Below, one piece after another: positions 36,636 through 44,643 of a stretch of 64,000 bases of DNA (within the stretch, counting starts at the first letter, position 1; every line of letters begins with the position of its first letter). Source of the DNA: Pleurocapsa sp. PCC 7319 (GTDB lineage Bacteria > Cyanobacteriota > Cyanobacteriia > Cyanobacteriales > Xenococcaceae). The position numbers were made by a program, and so were the translations under genes. The notes beneath the pieces are model-generated. The model was not told where the DNA came from and did not search any database. It saw nothing but the letters and a program-made list of their open reading frames with translations. The stretch covers positions 5,553,322 through 5,617,321 of the forward strand of contig NZ_KB235922.1 in NCBI RefSeq assembly GCF_000332195.1, given 5' to 3'.

Positions 36636-39170
36636 TTAGTCAGCAACGTACAGACAAGCTTGATTCCTTCCTTGCTCTTTTGCTTCATATAGGGCTTTAT
36701 CCGCCAAAGCAACCAACAACTCAGGACTAAATTCTCCGCTAGGAATCAAACTATGTACTCCTAAACTAATGGTTACATATTCACTGACTGAAGATTGTTG
36801 ATGAACAATATGCAGTTGATTAACACTAATCGCAATCTTTTGCGCCACTTTTAAAGCTTTTTCTCCACTAAGATGAGGCAAAATAATGCCAAACTCTTCT
36901 CCACCATAACGAGCTACTAAACCGGGTATTGATTCAATGACACATTCAATAGCTAATGCTACTTGTTGTAGACAGGAATCACCGATAGGATGACCATAGG
37001 TATCGTTATAAAGCTTGAAATAGTCAATATCGCACAAAATCAGAGCCAGAGGAGCTTGTTCCTGTCTCAATTTTTGCCACTCCTGAATTAGATAATCATC
37101 AAACCGACGGCGATTAGCTACCTGAGTCAAACTGTCCAATACACTTAACTTTTCTAATTCCCGATTGGCTAAACGGAGTGCAGCTTGGGCTTTTTGACGA
37201 TCGCAAATTTCATTGTGTAGCTGGGATTCAACTAAATCAGCATGTTCAGTAGTGTTATCCAGCATGATTTCTAAATCAGCTTTTTCCAGTTTTAGCTCTT
37301 CTAATTCTTGGCGAAGATGTTCAATTTGGAACAATAATTGCTCTTTGGCAATTTGTTCATCTAAAAGTAAGCGATAATCTTCTGAAGCTATTGGTTTGGG
37401 ATTAGCAATTTCAGTAGTAATTATATTTTCTAAAATATTTTTATCCAAAGGTTTAGATAAAAAATACCCTTGACCATATTGGCATTTTAATGCCTTTAAT
37501 TGTGCTAACTGATTTACTGTTTCGATACCTTCGGCAATGGTGTCCATACCCAAATTACGAGCTAAAGTGACGATAGCTCGCACAATACCTAATTTTTCGA
37601 CATTATTTCCAATACTACTGACAAAAGAGCGATCAATTTTAAGTGTGTCAAAAGGAAATTGATGCAGGTAACTCAAGGAAGAATAACCAGTACCAAAATC
37701 ATCTAAAGAAAACTCAATTCCCAGAGCCTTAAGCTCGGTAAGAATTATGATAGTCGATTTAGCATCCTCGACTAAGGAGCTTTCAGTAATCTCCAATTTT
37801 AAATTATGGGGATCTAGGTGAGTTTCCCGTAAAATTTGTTTGACCTGAGCCACAAAATTGGGTAAGGCTAACTGTTTGCTGGAAATATTAACGCTTACTT
37901 TCCAATCAATTAAGCCCCCAAACTTAGTCTGCCAAGTATACATTTGTTGGCAAGCTTCTCTAAGTACCCAAAAACCTAGGGGGACAATTAATCCCGTTTC
38001 TTCAGCTAAAGAAATAAATTTTCCCGGAGCAATTAACCCCTTCTCGGGATGTCGCCAGCGCACCAGTACTTCAAAGCCTTTAATCTGATTATCCACTAGA
38101 GATATAATCGGCTGGTAATGAAGAATGAATTCTTCTCGTTTAATTGCTCTTCTTAAATCGTTTTCTAATTGCAGCAGAGTTAAAGCCTTGCCGCGCATTG
38201 ATTGATTAAATATTTGATAAGGAAATTTATTTTGTCTTCTGACATCAGATACTGCTAATTCAGCGTCGCGCAACAAGTTTTCAGGTTGAGCATATTCTCG
38301 ATCTCCTAGAGCAATGCCAATACTAGCTTCGATGAATACCTCGTATTCGCCAATATTAAACGGCACAGTTAATTTCCGATAAATTCTTTCGGCAACATTG
38401 GTAGTATATTCAAGATGCTCAACATTACTCAGCAAGATGGCAAATTCATCATTTCCCAGCCGAGCAATAAAATCTTGCGATCGCAAACAAGTTTTTAATC
38501 TATCAGAAATTGCCACTAATAAGCGATCTGCTAAAATTCTGCCTAAACTACTATTAATTACTTTGAAACGGTTAATATCTATAAATAAAACGGCAAATGT
38601 ATAGCTTGGTTCTTGCCGAGAAAACACAATTTCCTTATCAATATATTCTAATAGTAAGTTGTGGTTTGGTAAGCCAGTGAGTCGATCATAACTACCAACA
38701 TGAGGGACTATTTCTTCTAACCCGGAATAATCATGCTTAGAAAGATAATTCTTAGAAAGATAATTAGGTTTAATCTTATGCCCTCTAATAGGCAAAGGCT
38801 TATGATTATCCAATTTTTGCCAGTAATCATCAGAAATATCTAGCTTACTAACTAATATTTCTAAATCATCAAGTACTTGTCCACAAATTGATGTTATTGT
38901 CTCAGGTAATTCTTGCGCTTTATAGGCAATTGCCTCTTTTTGCACTATATTCTGTGTTCTACAGCGAATCCAATCTCCCAAAATTGAAATATCTGAGCGA
39001 TCGCCTAAAATCTTTTCAGCAGCGTAATTTAAAAATAAGCAATTCTTAATATCATCAAAAATAATAACCGCATTACTAATATTATCTAAAGTTGAAATAG
39101 AGTCAGCAGAAAAATCAGCCTCAACTAGAAGAGCTGTTTTTCTGGGTTTGAATTGCATTTCATAGAACAT
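36636..39170 (-). CDS. GGDEF-EAL-GGDEF protein (cyclic di-GMP turnover)
   Basis: The 844-residue cytosolic protein has a PAS-like N-terminus (about 25-110). A first GGDEF domain has a degenerate site (RLGNDEF, 237-243). An EAL domain (about 335-575) keeps the catalytic glutamate as EVL, plus DDFGTGYSSL and IKIDRSF-type and AEGIET motifs. A coiled coil precedes a second GGDEF domain with an intact GGEEF at 756-760. So it probably both makes and breaks c-di-GMP, with the degenerate domain possibly binding GTP as a regulator. A second diguanylate cyclase after an EAL domain is an uncommon order. Two 12-bp direct repeats precede the gene. Confidence 0.9.
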   Translation of the reverse strand: MFYEMQFKPRKTALLVEADFSADSISTLDNISNAVIIFDDIKNCLFLNYAAEKILGDRSDISILGDWIRCRTQNIVQKEAIAYKAQELPETITSICGQVLDDLEILVSKLDISDDYWQKLDNHKPLPIRGHKIKPNYLSKNYLSKHDYSGLEEIVPHVGSYDRLTGLPNHNLLLEYIDKEIVFSRQEPSYTFAVLFIDINRFKVINSSLGRILADRLLVAISDRLKTCLRSQDFIARLGNDEFAILLSNVEHLEYTTNVAERIYRKLTVPFNIGEYEVFIEASIGIALGDREYAQPENLLRDAELAVSDVRRQNKFPYQIFNQSMRGKALTLLQLENDLRRAIKREEFILHYQPIISLVDNQIKGFEVLVRWRHPEKGLIAPGKFISLAEETGLIVPLGFWVLREACQQMYTWQTKFGGLIDWKVSVNISSKQLALPNFVAQVKQILRETHLDPHNLKLEITESSLVEDAKSTIIILTELKALGIEFSLDDFGTGYSSLSYLHQFPFDTLKIDRSFVSSIGNNVEKLGIVRAIVTLARNLGMDTIAEGIETVNQLAQLKALKCQYGQGYFLSKPLDKNILENIITTEIANPKPIASEDYRLLLDEQIAKEQLLFQIEHLRQELEELKLEKADLEIMLDNTTEHADLVESQLHNEICDRQKAQAALRLANRELEKLSVLDSLTQVANRRRFDDYLIQEWQKLRQEQAPLALILCDIDYFKLYNDTYGHPIGDSCLQQVALAIECVIESIPGLVARYGGEEFGIILPHLSGEKALKVAQKIAISVNQLHIVHQQSSVSEYVTISLGVHSLIPSGEFSPELLVALADKALYEAKEQGRNQACLYVAD

Positions 39171-39189
39171 CTTAATTAGCTATCAAGTC

Positions 39190-39221
39190 AAAATATTGGT
39201 TGTCTATAAAAAATATTGGTT
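39190..39221 (-). promoter_or_regulatory. two 12-bp direct repeats upstream of the GGDEF-EAL-GGDEF gene
   Basis: AAAATATTGGTT occurs at 39190-39201 and again at 39210-39221, a 20-bp period (about two helix turns), 20-51 bases upstream of the start codon of the minus-strand gene. The spacing suits a DNA-binding protein acting on one face of the helix. The binding protein is unknown. Confidence 0.45.
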
Positions 39222-39273
39222 AAATCAAGTAAATAGCTCTTTTATAAGTTAAAACGACAGTATGCAAAATAGC

Positions 39274-39289
39274 TGTGATTCAGATCAAA
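39274..39289. promoter_or_regulatory. imperfect CRP-like site
   Basis: TGTGA-N6-TCAAA at 39274-39289 differs by one base from the cyanobacterial cAMP-receptor consensus TGTGA-N6-TCACA. It lies about 100 bases from the c-di-GMP gene start and 250 from the porin start. Confidence 0.35.
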
Positions 39290-39539
39290 ATTATTAACAG
39301 CATCTCTAAATTTAAAAATACATTCAAAGATCACCTTAGGCTTGATTAAGTAGTGTTGCCTAATGTTTTGAGAATATATAAAACATAATCCTTAATAATA
39401 CTGAAAGTCAAAACATTGAATTACCAAGCTTTGAGACCAATCTCAGTTTTTTTATCTAGAAATTGTTTCTTTCTCAGCAGAAATGGGAACTATAAATGGG
39501 TGGTTTTCCCGCTGATGATCAGCGAGGTTGAGGAGAGAA

Positions 39540-41300
39540 ATGAAAACGATTAATCTAATCAAGGCTCAATATTTACAAGGGCCGACAAATATCGACTTAA
39601 TTAGATCTCATAAACTTTTGGCTTTGGGCACAAAGCTTGGTGTTACTTTGGGAACGGCTGGGCTATTATTTTCTGGAATAACAACTGCTGCTTATTCTCA
39701 AACAGCAGAATCTTTACCTAATAATGACAGTTTACTAGAGCAAATTGATCGCTATGCTATTCCTACAAAGGATGATGCTCTGGGTCAAGTCAATAATATT
39801 TCACAACTGAAAGATGTCTCTCCTACAGACTGGGCTTATGAGGCTCTTCGCGGTTTAGTAGATCGTTATGGCTGTATCGCTGGCTATCCCAATCAGACAT
39901 TTCGCGGTAATCAGGCTCTTACCCGCTATGAATTTGCTGCTGGTTTAAATGCTTGTCTGAATCAAATTGAACGTTTGATTGCTTCTTTGGATTCAGTTAG
40001 TGCTGAAGATTTAGAAATTGCACGACAGCTAGCACAAGAGTTCGAAGCTGAATTAGCGACTCTTAATGAACGAGTTGACGATCTTGAAGGTCGTACCGCC
40101 TTTTTAGAAGATCATCAATTCTCCACAACAACTAAATTAACTGGAGAATCAGTCTTTAGTTTGGGTCATATCTTTACTGGAGATCAGATCACTAGATCTG
40201 GAGATGATGTCAATAGAAGTAATGTCAATAATCAAGAAATTGACAGTGAGGTCGTATTTGGTCAAAGAGCCCGTCTAGGTTTTAATACTAGTTTTACGGG
40301 CAAAGACTTGCTGTTTACTCAGTTTACTGCTGGTAATTTTCCCTTTTTTAGTGAAAGAACAGGAACTTTTGAAGGAGATTTAGGCTTAATTGCTGACAAT
40401 GGCAATGAGCTAGATCTGCTGGTCGCACTTTATTCATTTCCTCTTGGAGATCGCACTACAGTTGTACTGGAGGGATTTGGCGGTATTGCCTATGATTTTG
40501 CCGATACTATTAGTCCTCTAGATCACTATAATGACAGTGCCAGTGGTTCTATTTCCGCTTTTGGGGTGCGTAATCCTATTTACAATCAGGTTGTTGGGGC
40601 AGGAGTTGGGATCAGAAGTGAACTAAGTGATAGTTTTGAGCTGAGTGCAGGATATTTAGCACCCGATGCCCAGAATCCCCGCAATGGCAATGGTTTATTT
40701 AATGGTGCCTATTCTTTGTTAGGACAACTAGTATTTAAACCAGGCGATCGCTTTAAGCTAGGTTTAACCTATGTTAATTCCTATAACAGTAGTGATACCT
40801 TTACTGGTAGTAATCTCGCCAATTTAAATACCCTTGCTTTCGGTGAAGTAGGTGAAACAGTTCCCATTACCAGTAATTCTTATGGTGTTCAAGCATCCTT
40901 TTCTTTAAGCGATCGCTTTATTATCAGTGGTTGGGGTGGATATACTACTAGTCGCGTTTTAAGTTCTGTGACGGCAAATGGAGTAAATGTTAGTCGAGGT
41001 GATCAAGATATTTGGAATTGGGCAGTTACTCTAGCCTTCCCCGATCTGCTTAAAGAAGGTAATTTAGGTGGAATTGTTGTCGGGATGGAACCCAAAGTCA
41101 CAGATTCTAGTATTAATATTTCAAGCGTAACTGATAATACTGATCGGGATACTTCCCTCCACGTTGAGGCTTTTTACCAATATCAGTTATCAGATAACAT
41201 TGCTGTTACTCCTGGTGCAATTTGGATTACTGCTCCAGATCATGACAGTCGAAATGATGATGTAGTTATTGGTACCCTAAGAACGACTTTCACCTTCTAG
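39540..41300 (+). CDS. SLH-domain outer-membrane porin (iron-uptake / OprB type)
   Basis: A signal-like hydrophobic segment (LGVTLGTAGLLFSGITTAAYS) is followed by an SLH domain (LKDVSPTDWAYEALRGLVDRYGCIAGYP) that binds the peptidoglycan polymer, a coiled coil (AQEFEAELATLNERVDDLEGRTAFLEDH) and a ~420-residue beta-barrel ending in aromatic TFTF. This is the usual cyanobacterial major porin layout; the family is annotated as carrying inorganic ions including iron. ATG 39540 follows an excellent GAGGAGA site; the upstream TTG is not needed. A strong terminator follows. Confidence 0.9.
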   Translation: MKTINLIKAQYLQGPTNIDLIRSHKLLALGTKLGVTLGTAGLLFSGITTAAYSQTAESLPNNDSLLEQIDRYAIPTKDDALGQVNNISQLKDVSPTDWAYEALRGLVDRYGCIAGYPNQTFRGNQALTRYEFAAGLNACLNQIERLIASLDSVSAEDLEIARQLAQEFEAELATLNERVDDLEGRTAFLEDHQFSTTTKLTGESVFSLGHIFTGDQITRSGDDVNRSNVNNQEIDSEVVFGQRARLGFNTSFTGKDLLFTQFTAGNFPFFSERTGTFEGDLGLIADNGNELDLLVALYSFPLGDRTTVVLEGFGGIAYDFADTISPLDHYNDSASGSISAFGVRNPIYNQVVGAGVGIRSELSDSFELSAGYLAPDAQNPRNGNGLFNGAYSLLGQLVFKPGDRFKLGLTYVNSYNSSDTFTGSNLANLNTLAFGEVGETVPITSNSYGVQASFSLSDRFIISGWGGYTTSRVLSSVTANGVNVSRGDQDIWNWAVTLAFPDLLKEGNLGGIVVGMEPKVTDSSINISSVTDNTDRDTSLHVEAFYQYQLSDNIAVTPGAIWITAPDHDSRNDDVVIGTLRTTFTF

Positions 41301-41345
41301 AAATTATATTTTTTTAATTACTTTTGTAAATTAGTAAATTAATTA

Positions 41346-41380
41346 AGTCTCTGAATATCATATTTCAGAGACTTTCTTTT
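41346..41380 (+). terminator. terminator after the porin
   Basis: A perfect 10-bp stem (AGTCTCTGAA / TTCAGAGACT) with an 8-base loop is followed by TTCTTTT. Confidence 0.8.
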
Positions 41381-41419
41381 AAGTATATTTTCGGATAAAA
41401 TTACCTGACGAAATAATAT

Positions 41420-41435
41420 TGTGATTACGATCACA
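41420..41435. promoter_or_regulatory. perfect CRP-type palindrome
   Basis: TGTGA-TTACGA-TCACA at 41420-41435 matches the cAMP-receptor-protein consensus TGTGA-N6-TCACA exactly, in a non-coding region between the porin terminator and the next gene (start 41773). The inner TTACGA also continues the dyad partly (T...A). It is about 340 bases from the start codon, so an unusually long leader or upstream activation would be needed. Confidence 0.55.
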
Positions 41436-41772
41436 GCGTAACTTCTTTTAAATCAAAATAATATATATATCACTAAGCATTTTATATAGTTTTAATAATA
41501 AGTCTGAGCAACTAAGTAAATCTTCGTAAGTTTAGTAAAGACTCAAGTCGAAACTGAAAATATATACTTCTCAACATACTTTTTTGTTAGTTAAATATAT
41601 TTTTTTATCTCATTTATTTGATTTAGTCAATGATCGAAGTCTTCGAGATCTTGGTTTGAAATCACAGTTGGTATTTTAAATTCCACAGATAATTGCCATA
41701 ACAAGAGAACTAAAAAATTTCTTTCTAATGAACTCTTAGATAAATATATTTAAATCGTAAAGTTATATAACT

Positions 41773-42702
41773 ATGGCAACTTTTTCTGAAGATTTTTTCC
41801 ACGATCTGTTTGATTTCGAGCAAATTGAAAGAACAGTTACCTCTACTGTTCGTTTAGCTATCAAAGATCCCGTTGCTCTTTATTTATTCTTCCAAAGATA
41901 TAGTCATTTTAATGGCTATGCTTCAGCAATGATCTCTCGATTAGCTAGTACAATTGGGCTTTCCCGTTATACTTTTTCTAATCCTGAACTGATAGTCAAA
42001 GAAGAAGCAGATCGGGGTATGGATATTGCCGCTCAAGTCATGTCTGCCGCAGCCGATGAAGGAGCAAATGGTACACCTGTGCATCGAGCATTAGCCCAGT
42101 TAACTGTTAAAACCGTTGGTGACTATGCTGAGTTAACAGATCAAGAACGCAATACATTTGCCAAAATTCCTAGTTGGTTACAGGAAATTGTGAGGGATGT
42201 AATCTCAAACTATGAAGGGAAAATCAATGATGAAGCGGCTCTAATTAAAGCCATGGGATTTCATATGGCTTCTGAAATGTTAGGCGATCGCGAATACGCT
42301 TTGCTGGACATGGTAGTACGTTATGAGAATAAGGGCATTGGTTTTGACCGCTACCTCAAACAAGAAGCAAAACCCGTTTTAATTAACGATCATCGCTATA
42401 CTCCTTGGTCATGGGTTTTAATTCATAGTAGACATGATGGTTCGGGTGTAGAAGTTGAACATAGTGAATTTGCAATATCTGCATTAAACATGGCTGTCAG
42501 ATACGGTTCCGCTTCCGAAAAACAAATGAAAATTTGGGCGCAAGCAGGTTTCCGTGCCTTTGTCGAATTGCAACAACGCCTACTCAGAGAGATTCGTCGT
42601 GAATGTTTAGAACTTGCTCAAGAAAAAGCAATATCTTCAATTCCGCCTTCTAGGAGTACTAAAGCTAGAAAAACTAAGAAAATCGATAGTTTATCTTTCT
42701 AA
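41773..42702 (+). CDS. all-helical protein, possibly heme-oxygenase-like diiron enzyme
   Basis: I do not recognise the 309-residue protein with certainty. It is predicted almost fully helical and soluble. The arrangement of acidic residues and histidines (KEEADRGMDIAAQVMSAAADEGANGTPVH; FHMASEMLGDREYALLDM; LIHSRHDGSGVEVEHSEFAISAL) recalls heme-oxygenase-like diiron oxidases, in which Glu, His and H-x3-D residues on four helices hold two irons. Here LIHSRHD fits H-x3-D but the expected second His is displaced. It lies 42 bases upstream of a fatty-acid desaturase, another diiron enzyme, suggesting joint action on a lipid or acyl substrate. The tail is basic and polar. Confidence 0.45.
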   Translation: MATFSEDFFHDLFDFEQIERTVTSTVRLAIKDPVALYLFFQRYSHFNGYASAMISRLASTIGLSRYTFSNPELIVKEEADRGMDIAAQVMSAAADEGANGTPVHRALAQLTVKTVGDYAELTDQERNTFAKIPSWLQEIVRDVISNYEGKINDEAALIKAMGFHMASEMLGDREYALLDMVVRYENKGIGFDRYLKQEAKPVLINDHRYTPWSWVLIHSRHDGSGVEVEHSEFAISALNMAVRYGSASEKQMKIWAQAGFRAFVELQQRLLREIRRECLELAQEKAISSIPPSRSTKARKTKKIDSLSF

Positions 42703-42744
42703 CTTTGATTAAAATCTAACATTTTAACTGAGGAACTTTTCACA

Positions 42745-43758
42745 GTGACTATTGCTACCCCTACATCCGTTAATCTTCGCACCTATGTAAGTAAGCAAAA
42801 AGCGTTTTGGAACGAAATTGCCATTACCTATACTTTCTTGGGATACGTAGGTGGGATAGCGTTACTCTTTTTGACTAATACTTGGCTGAATATTGTAGGT
42901 GTTGTCTTATTAACTCATAGCCTCATTTATTCAGCATATCTTAGTCATGAATTTATGCACGGTACGATTTTTAAAGATCGTCGTCGAAACGTTATCTTCG
43001 GTCAACTAATGGTGTGGCTTAATGGAGGTTGTTACTATGGCTTACAGGCTTTAACTCTCCAACATATAGCTCATCATATAGACAGAGTTGATGTTTTTAC
43101 CTTTGACATTCCCGCTGCAATCCAGAAATTATCTACCCCAGTCCGTAAAATAATTTTTGCCTTGGAATGGTGCTACTTTCCCATCGTTTCTTTTTGGTCG
43201 CGTTGGCGAGCAATCTGGAAAAACTGGCAAAAACCAGAACAAACTCAACGAATCACTTGCATTTTGGCAATTAGATTAACTGCTTTTATTTTAATCGGCA
43301 TAATTTCTTTTAAAGCTTTATTGTTATATTTTTTATCCTATGTGGGAATGATTACAGTATTGCGCTGGATAGATGCATTCCAACATACCTACGAGGCTTT
43401 TCCTGTGGGTACGCAACTACCTAAGCGCGATCGCGATCATGAACAACTACATACTTATTCTAATCTGATATCTCGTCGTTATCCTTGGCTCAATTTACTA
43501 GTATTAAATTTTGGTTATCACAATGCCCACCATGCAGTAATGAAATGCCCTTGGCATAGCATACCTGAATTAGATAATGAACTAGCTCAAGATAAAAACG
43601 TGAACTATATCTCTCTATCTCAACAATTAGTTAATTTTCACCGCTACCGTGTATCTCGTCTTATTTCAGGACAAGGAGATACAAATGGTGAAATGGGAAA
43701 TCGTAACTACGAGCAATTTTTTGGCGCAGTAGATGTTTCTTTTATCACTCTGTACTAA
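42745..43758 (+). CDS. fatty-acid-desaturase-family membrane diiron enzyme
   Basis: The 337-residue integral membrane protein has the three histidine boxes of the family: SHEFMHG (H-x3-H), LQHIAHHIDR (H-x2-HH) and YHNAHHAV (H-x2-HH), with four main hydrophobic segments. Such enzymes desaturate or hydroxylate acyl chains using O2 and ferredoxin. The boxes are closer to the broad desaturase/hydroxylase group than to DesA-D, so the substrate is not assigned. The start is GTG 42745, preceded by GAGGA. It probably forms an operon with the genes on either side. Confidence 0.85.
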   Translation: MTIATPTSVNLRTYVSKQKAFWNEIAITYTFLGYVGGIALLFLTNTWLNIVGVVLLTHSLIYSAYLSHEFMHGTIFKDRRRNVIFGQLMVWLNGGCYYGLQALTLQHIAHHIDRVDVFTFDIPAAIQKLSTPVRKIIFALEWCYFPIVSFWSRWRAIWKNWQKPEQTQRITCILAIRLTAFILIGIISFKALLLYFLSYVGMITVLRWIDAFQHTYEAFPVGTQLPKRDRDHEQLHTYSNLISRRYPWLNLLVLNFGYHNAHHAVMKCPWHSIPELDNELAQDKNVNYISLSQQLVNFHRYRVSRLISGQGDTNGEMGNRNYEQFFGAVDVSFITLY

Positions 43759-43828
43759 ATTATCTGAGATCTGCAATTTTTTGATTATTTTTCTCTTATT
43801 GGCTACTATTTTCTAGAAAGAACTAAGT

Positions 43829-44431
43829 ATGATTCAATTGCAACTTATTTTCGGTTTACTTGGAAGTATATTTACAGTTCTTTGTTTTATTCCTTATATT
43901 GCTACTACTTTACAAGGTAAAACTAAACCTAATCGTGCAACATGGTGGGTTTGGGGAATAAACGGCTCTGTCTTGTGCTTAGGAAATCTAGCTGCTGGTG
44001 CAGATTACACAATGTTACCTTTAATTTGTGCTGTAGTCGCACAATTGTGTATTGCTATCTTGTCAATTAAACATGGAGAAGGTGGATGGAATTGTTTTGA
44101 TCGTAGATGTTTAATTGCCTCTGGTATTAGTTTTATACTATGGCGAATTTTAAGCTATGACATAATAGCAATTATCTTGCCTCTATTGATTGATATTTTA
44201 GCAGCATTACCGACTTTGAAAAAATCTTACTTTGAGCCAGATTCAGAAGATTTACTTACGTATGTACTTTATACAGTCGGTGGATTATTTACAGTATTAG
44301 CTGTTACAAATTGGTCGTTTGAAATTGCTATCACTCCCTTATATGTATTATTCATTAATGCAATGATTGTTCTCCTACTAACACGTCATAAAACTCAATT
44401 TATTCTCAGCACTTATAGAAAAAAAATATAG
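43829..44431 (+). CDS. PQ-loop-like multi-pass membrane protein
   Basis: The 200-residue protein has six to seven hydrophobic helices. Its first segment, LGSIFTVLCFIPYIATTLQGKTKPNRATWWVWG, resembles the PQ-loop/SWEET-type repeat, with PY replacing the PQ pair. Related small transporters move sugars, amino acids or lipids. It starts 70 bases after the desaturase gene and is closed by a strong terminator, so the three genes from 41773 probably form one unit. The exact role is unknown. Confidence 0.6.
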   Translation: MIQLQLIFGLLGSIFTVLCFIPYIATTLQGKTKPNRATWWVWGINGSVLCLGNLAAGADYTMLPLICAVVAQLCIAILSIKHGEGGWNCFDRRCLIASGISFILWRILSYDIIAIILPLLIDILAALPTLKKSYFEPDSEDLLTYVLYTVGGLFTVLAVTNWSFEIAITPLYVLFINAMIVLLLTRHKTQFILSTYRKKI

Positions 44432-44498
44432 TATCAACTATTATAGTTGAGCTTAATATTTAAACTTATTTAATTGGTATTAAATTAATATTGTTTTG

Positions 44499-44540
44499 TG
44501 GGAAGAGAATATATTTCTCTTCCCATATTTATTTTTTTGG
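44499..44540 (+). terminator. terminator after the desaturase gene group
   Basis: A perfect 11-bp stem (TGGGAAGAGAA / TTCTCTTCCCA) with a TATAT loop is followed by a T-rich tract. Confidence 0.85.
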
Positions 44541-44643
44541 TTAATTTGGGAATTATAGAAATATCTATTTATTTTTAATCGCTTACTTTATATCTCATAT
44601 ACCGCTCGATAATCAAAAAACTATTTATATTAATAGAACCCCT

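Larger units (their letters stand above)
39171..39539. other. divergent control region between c-di-GMP gene and porin
   Basis: Non-coding. It contains the direct repeats at 39190-39221, an imperfect CRP-like site at 39274-39289 and a GAGGAGA ribosome-binding site just before the porin start. Confidence 0.6.
41301..41772. other. intergenic region with terminator and CRP-like site
   Basis: Apart from the porin terminator and the CRP-like palindrome at 41420-41435, this AT-rich stretch shows no coding frame. Confidence 0.6.
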
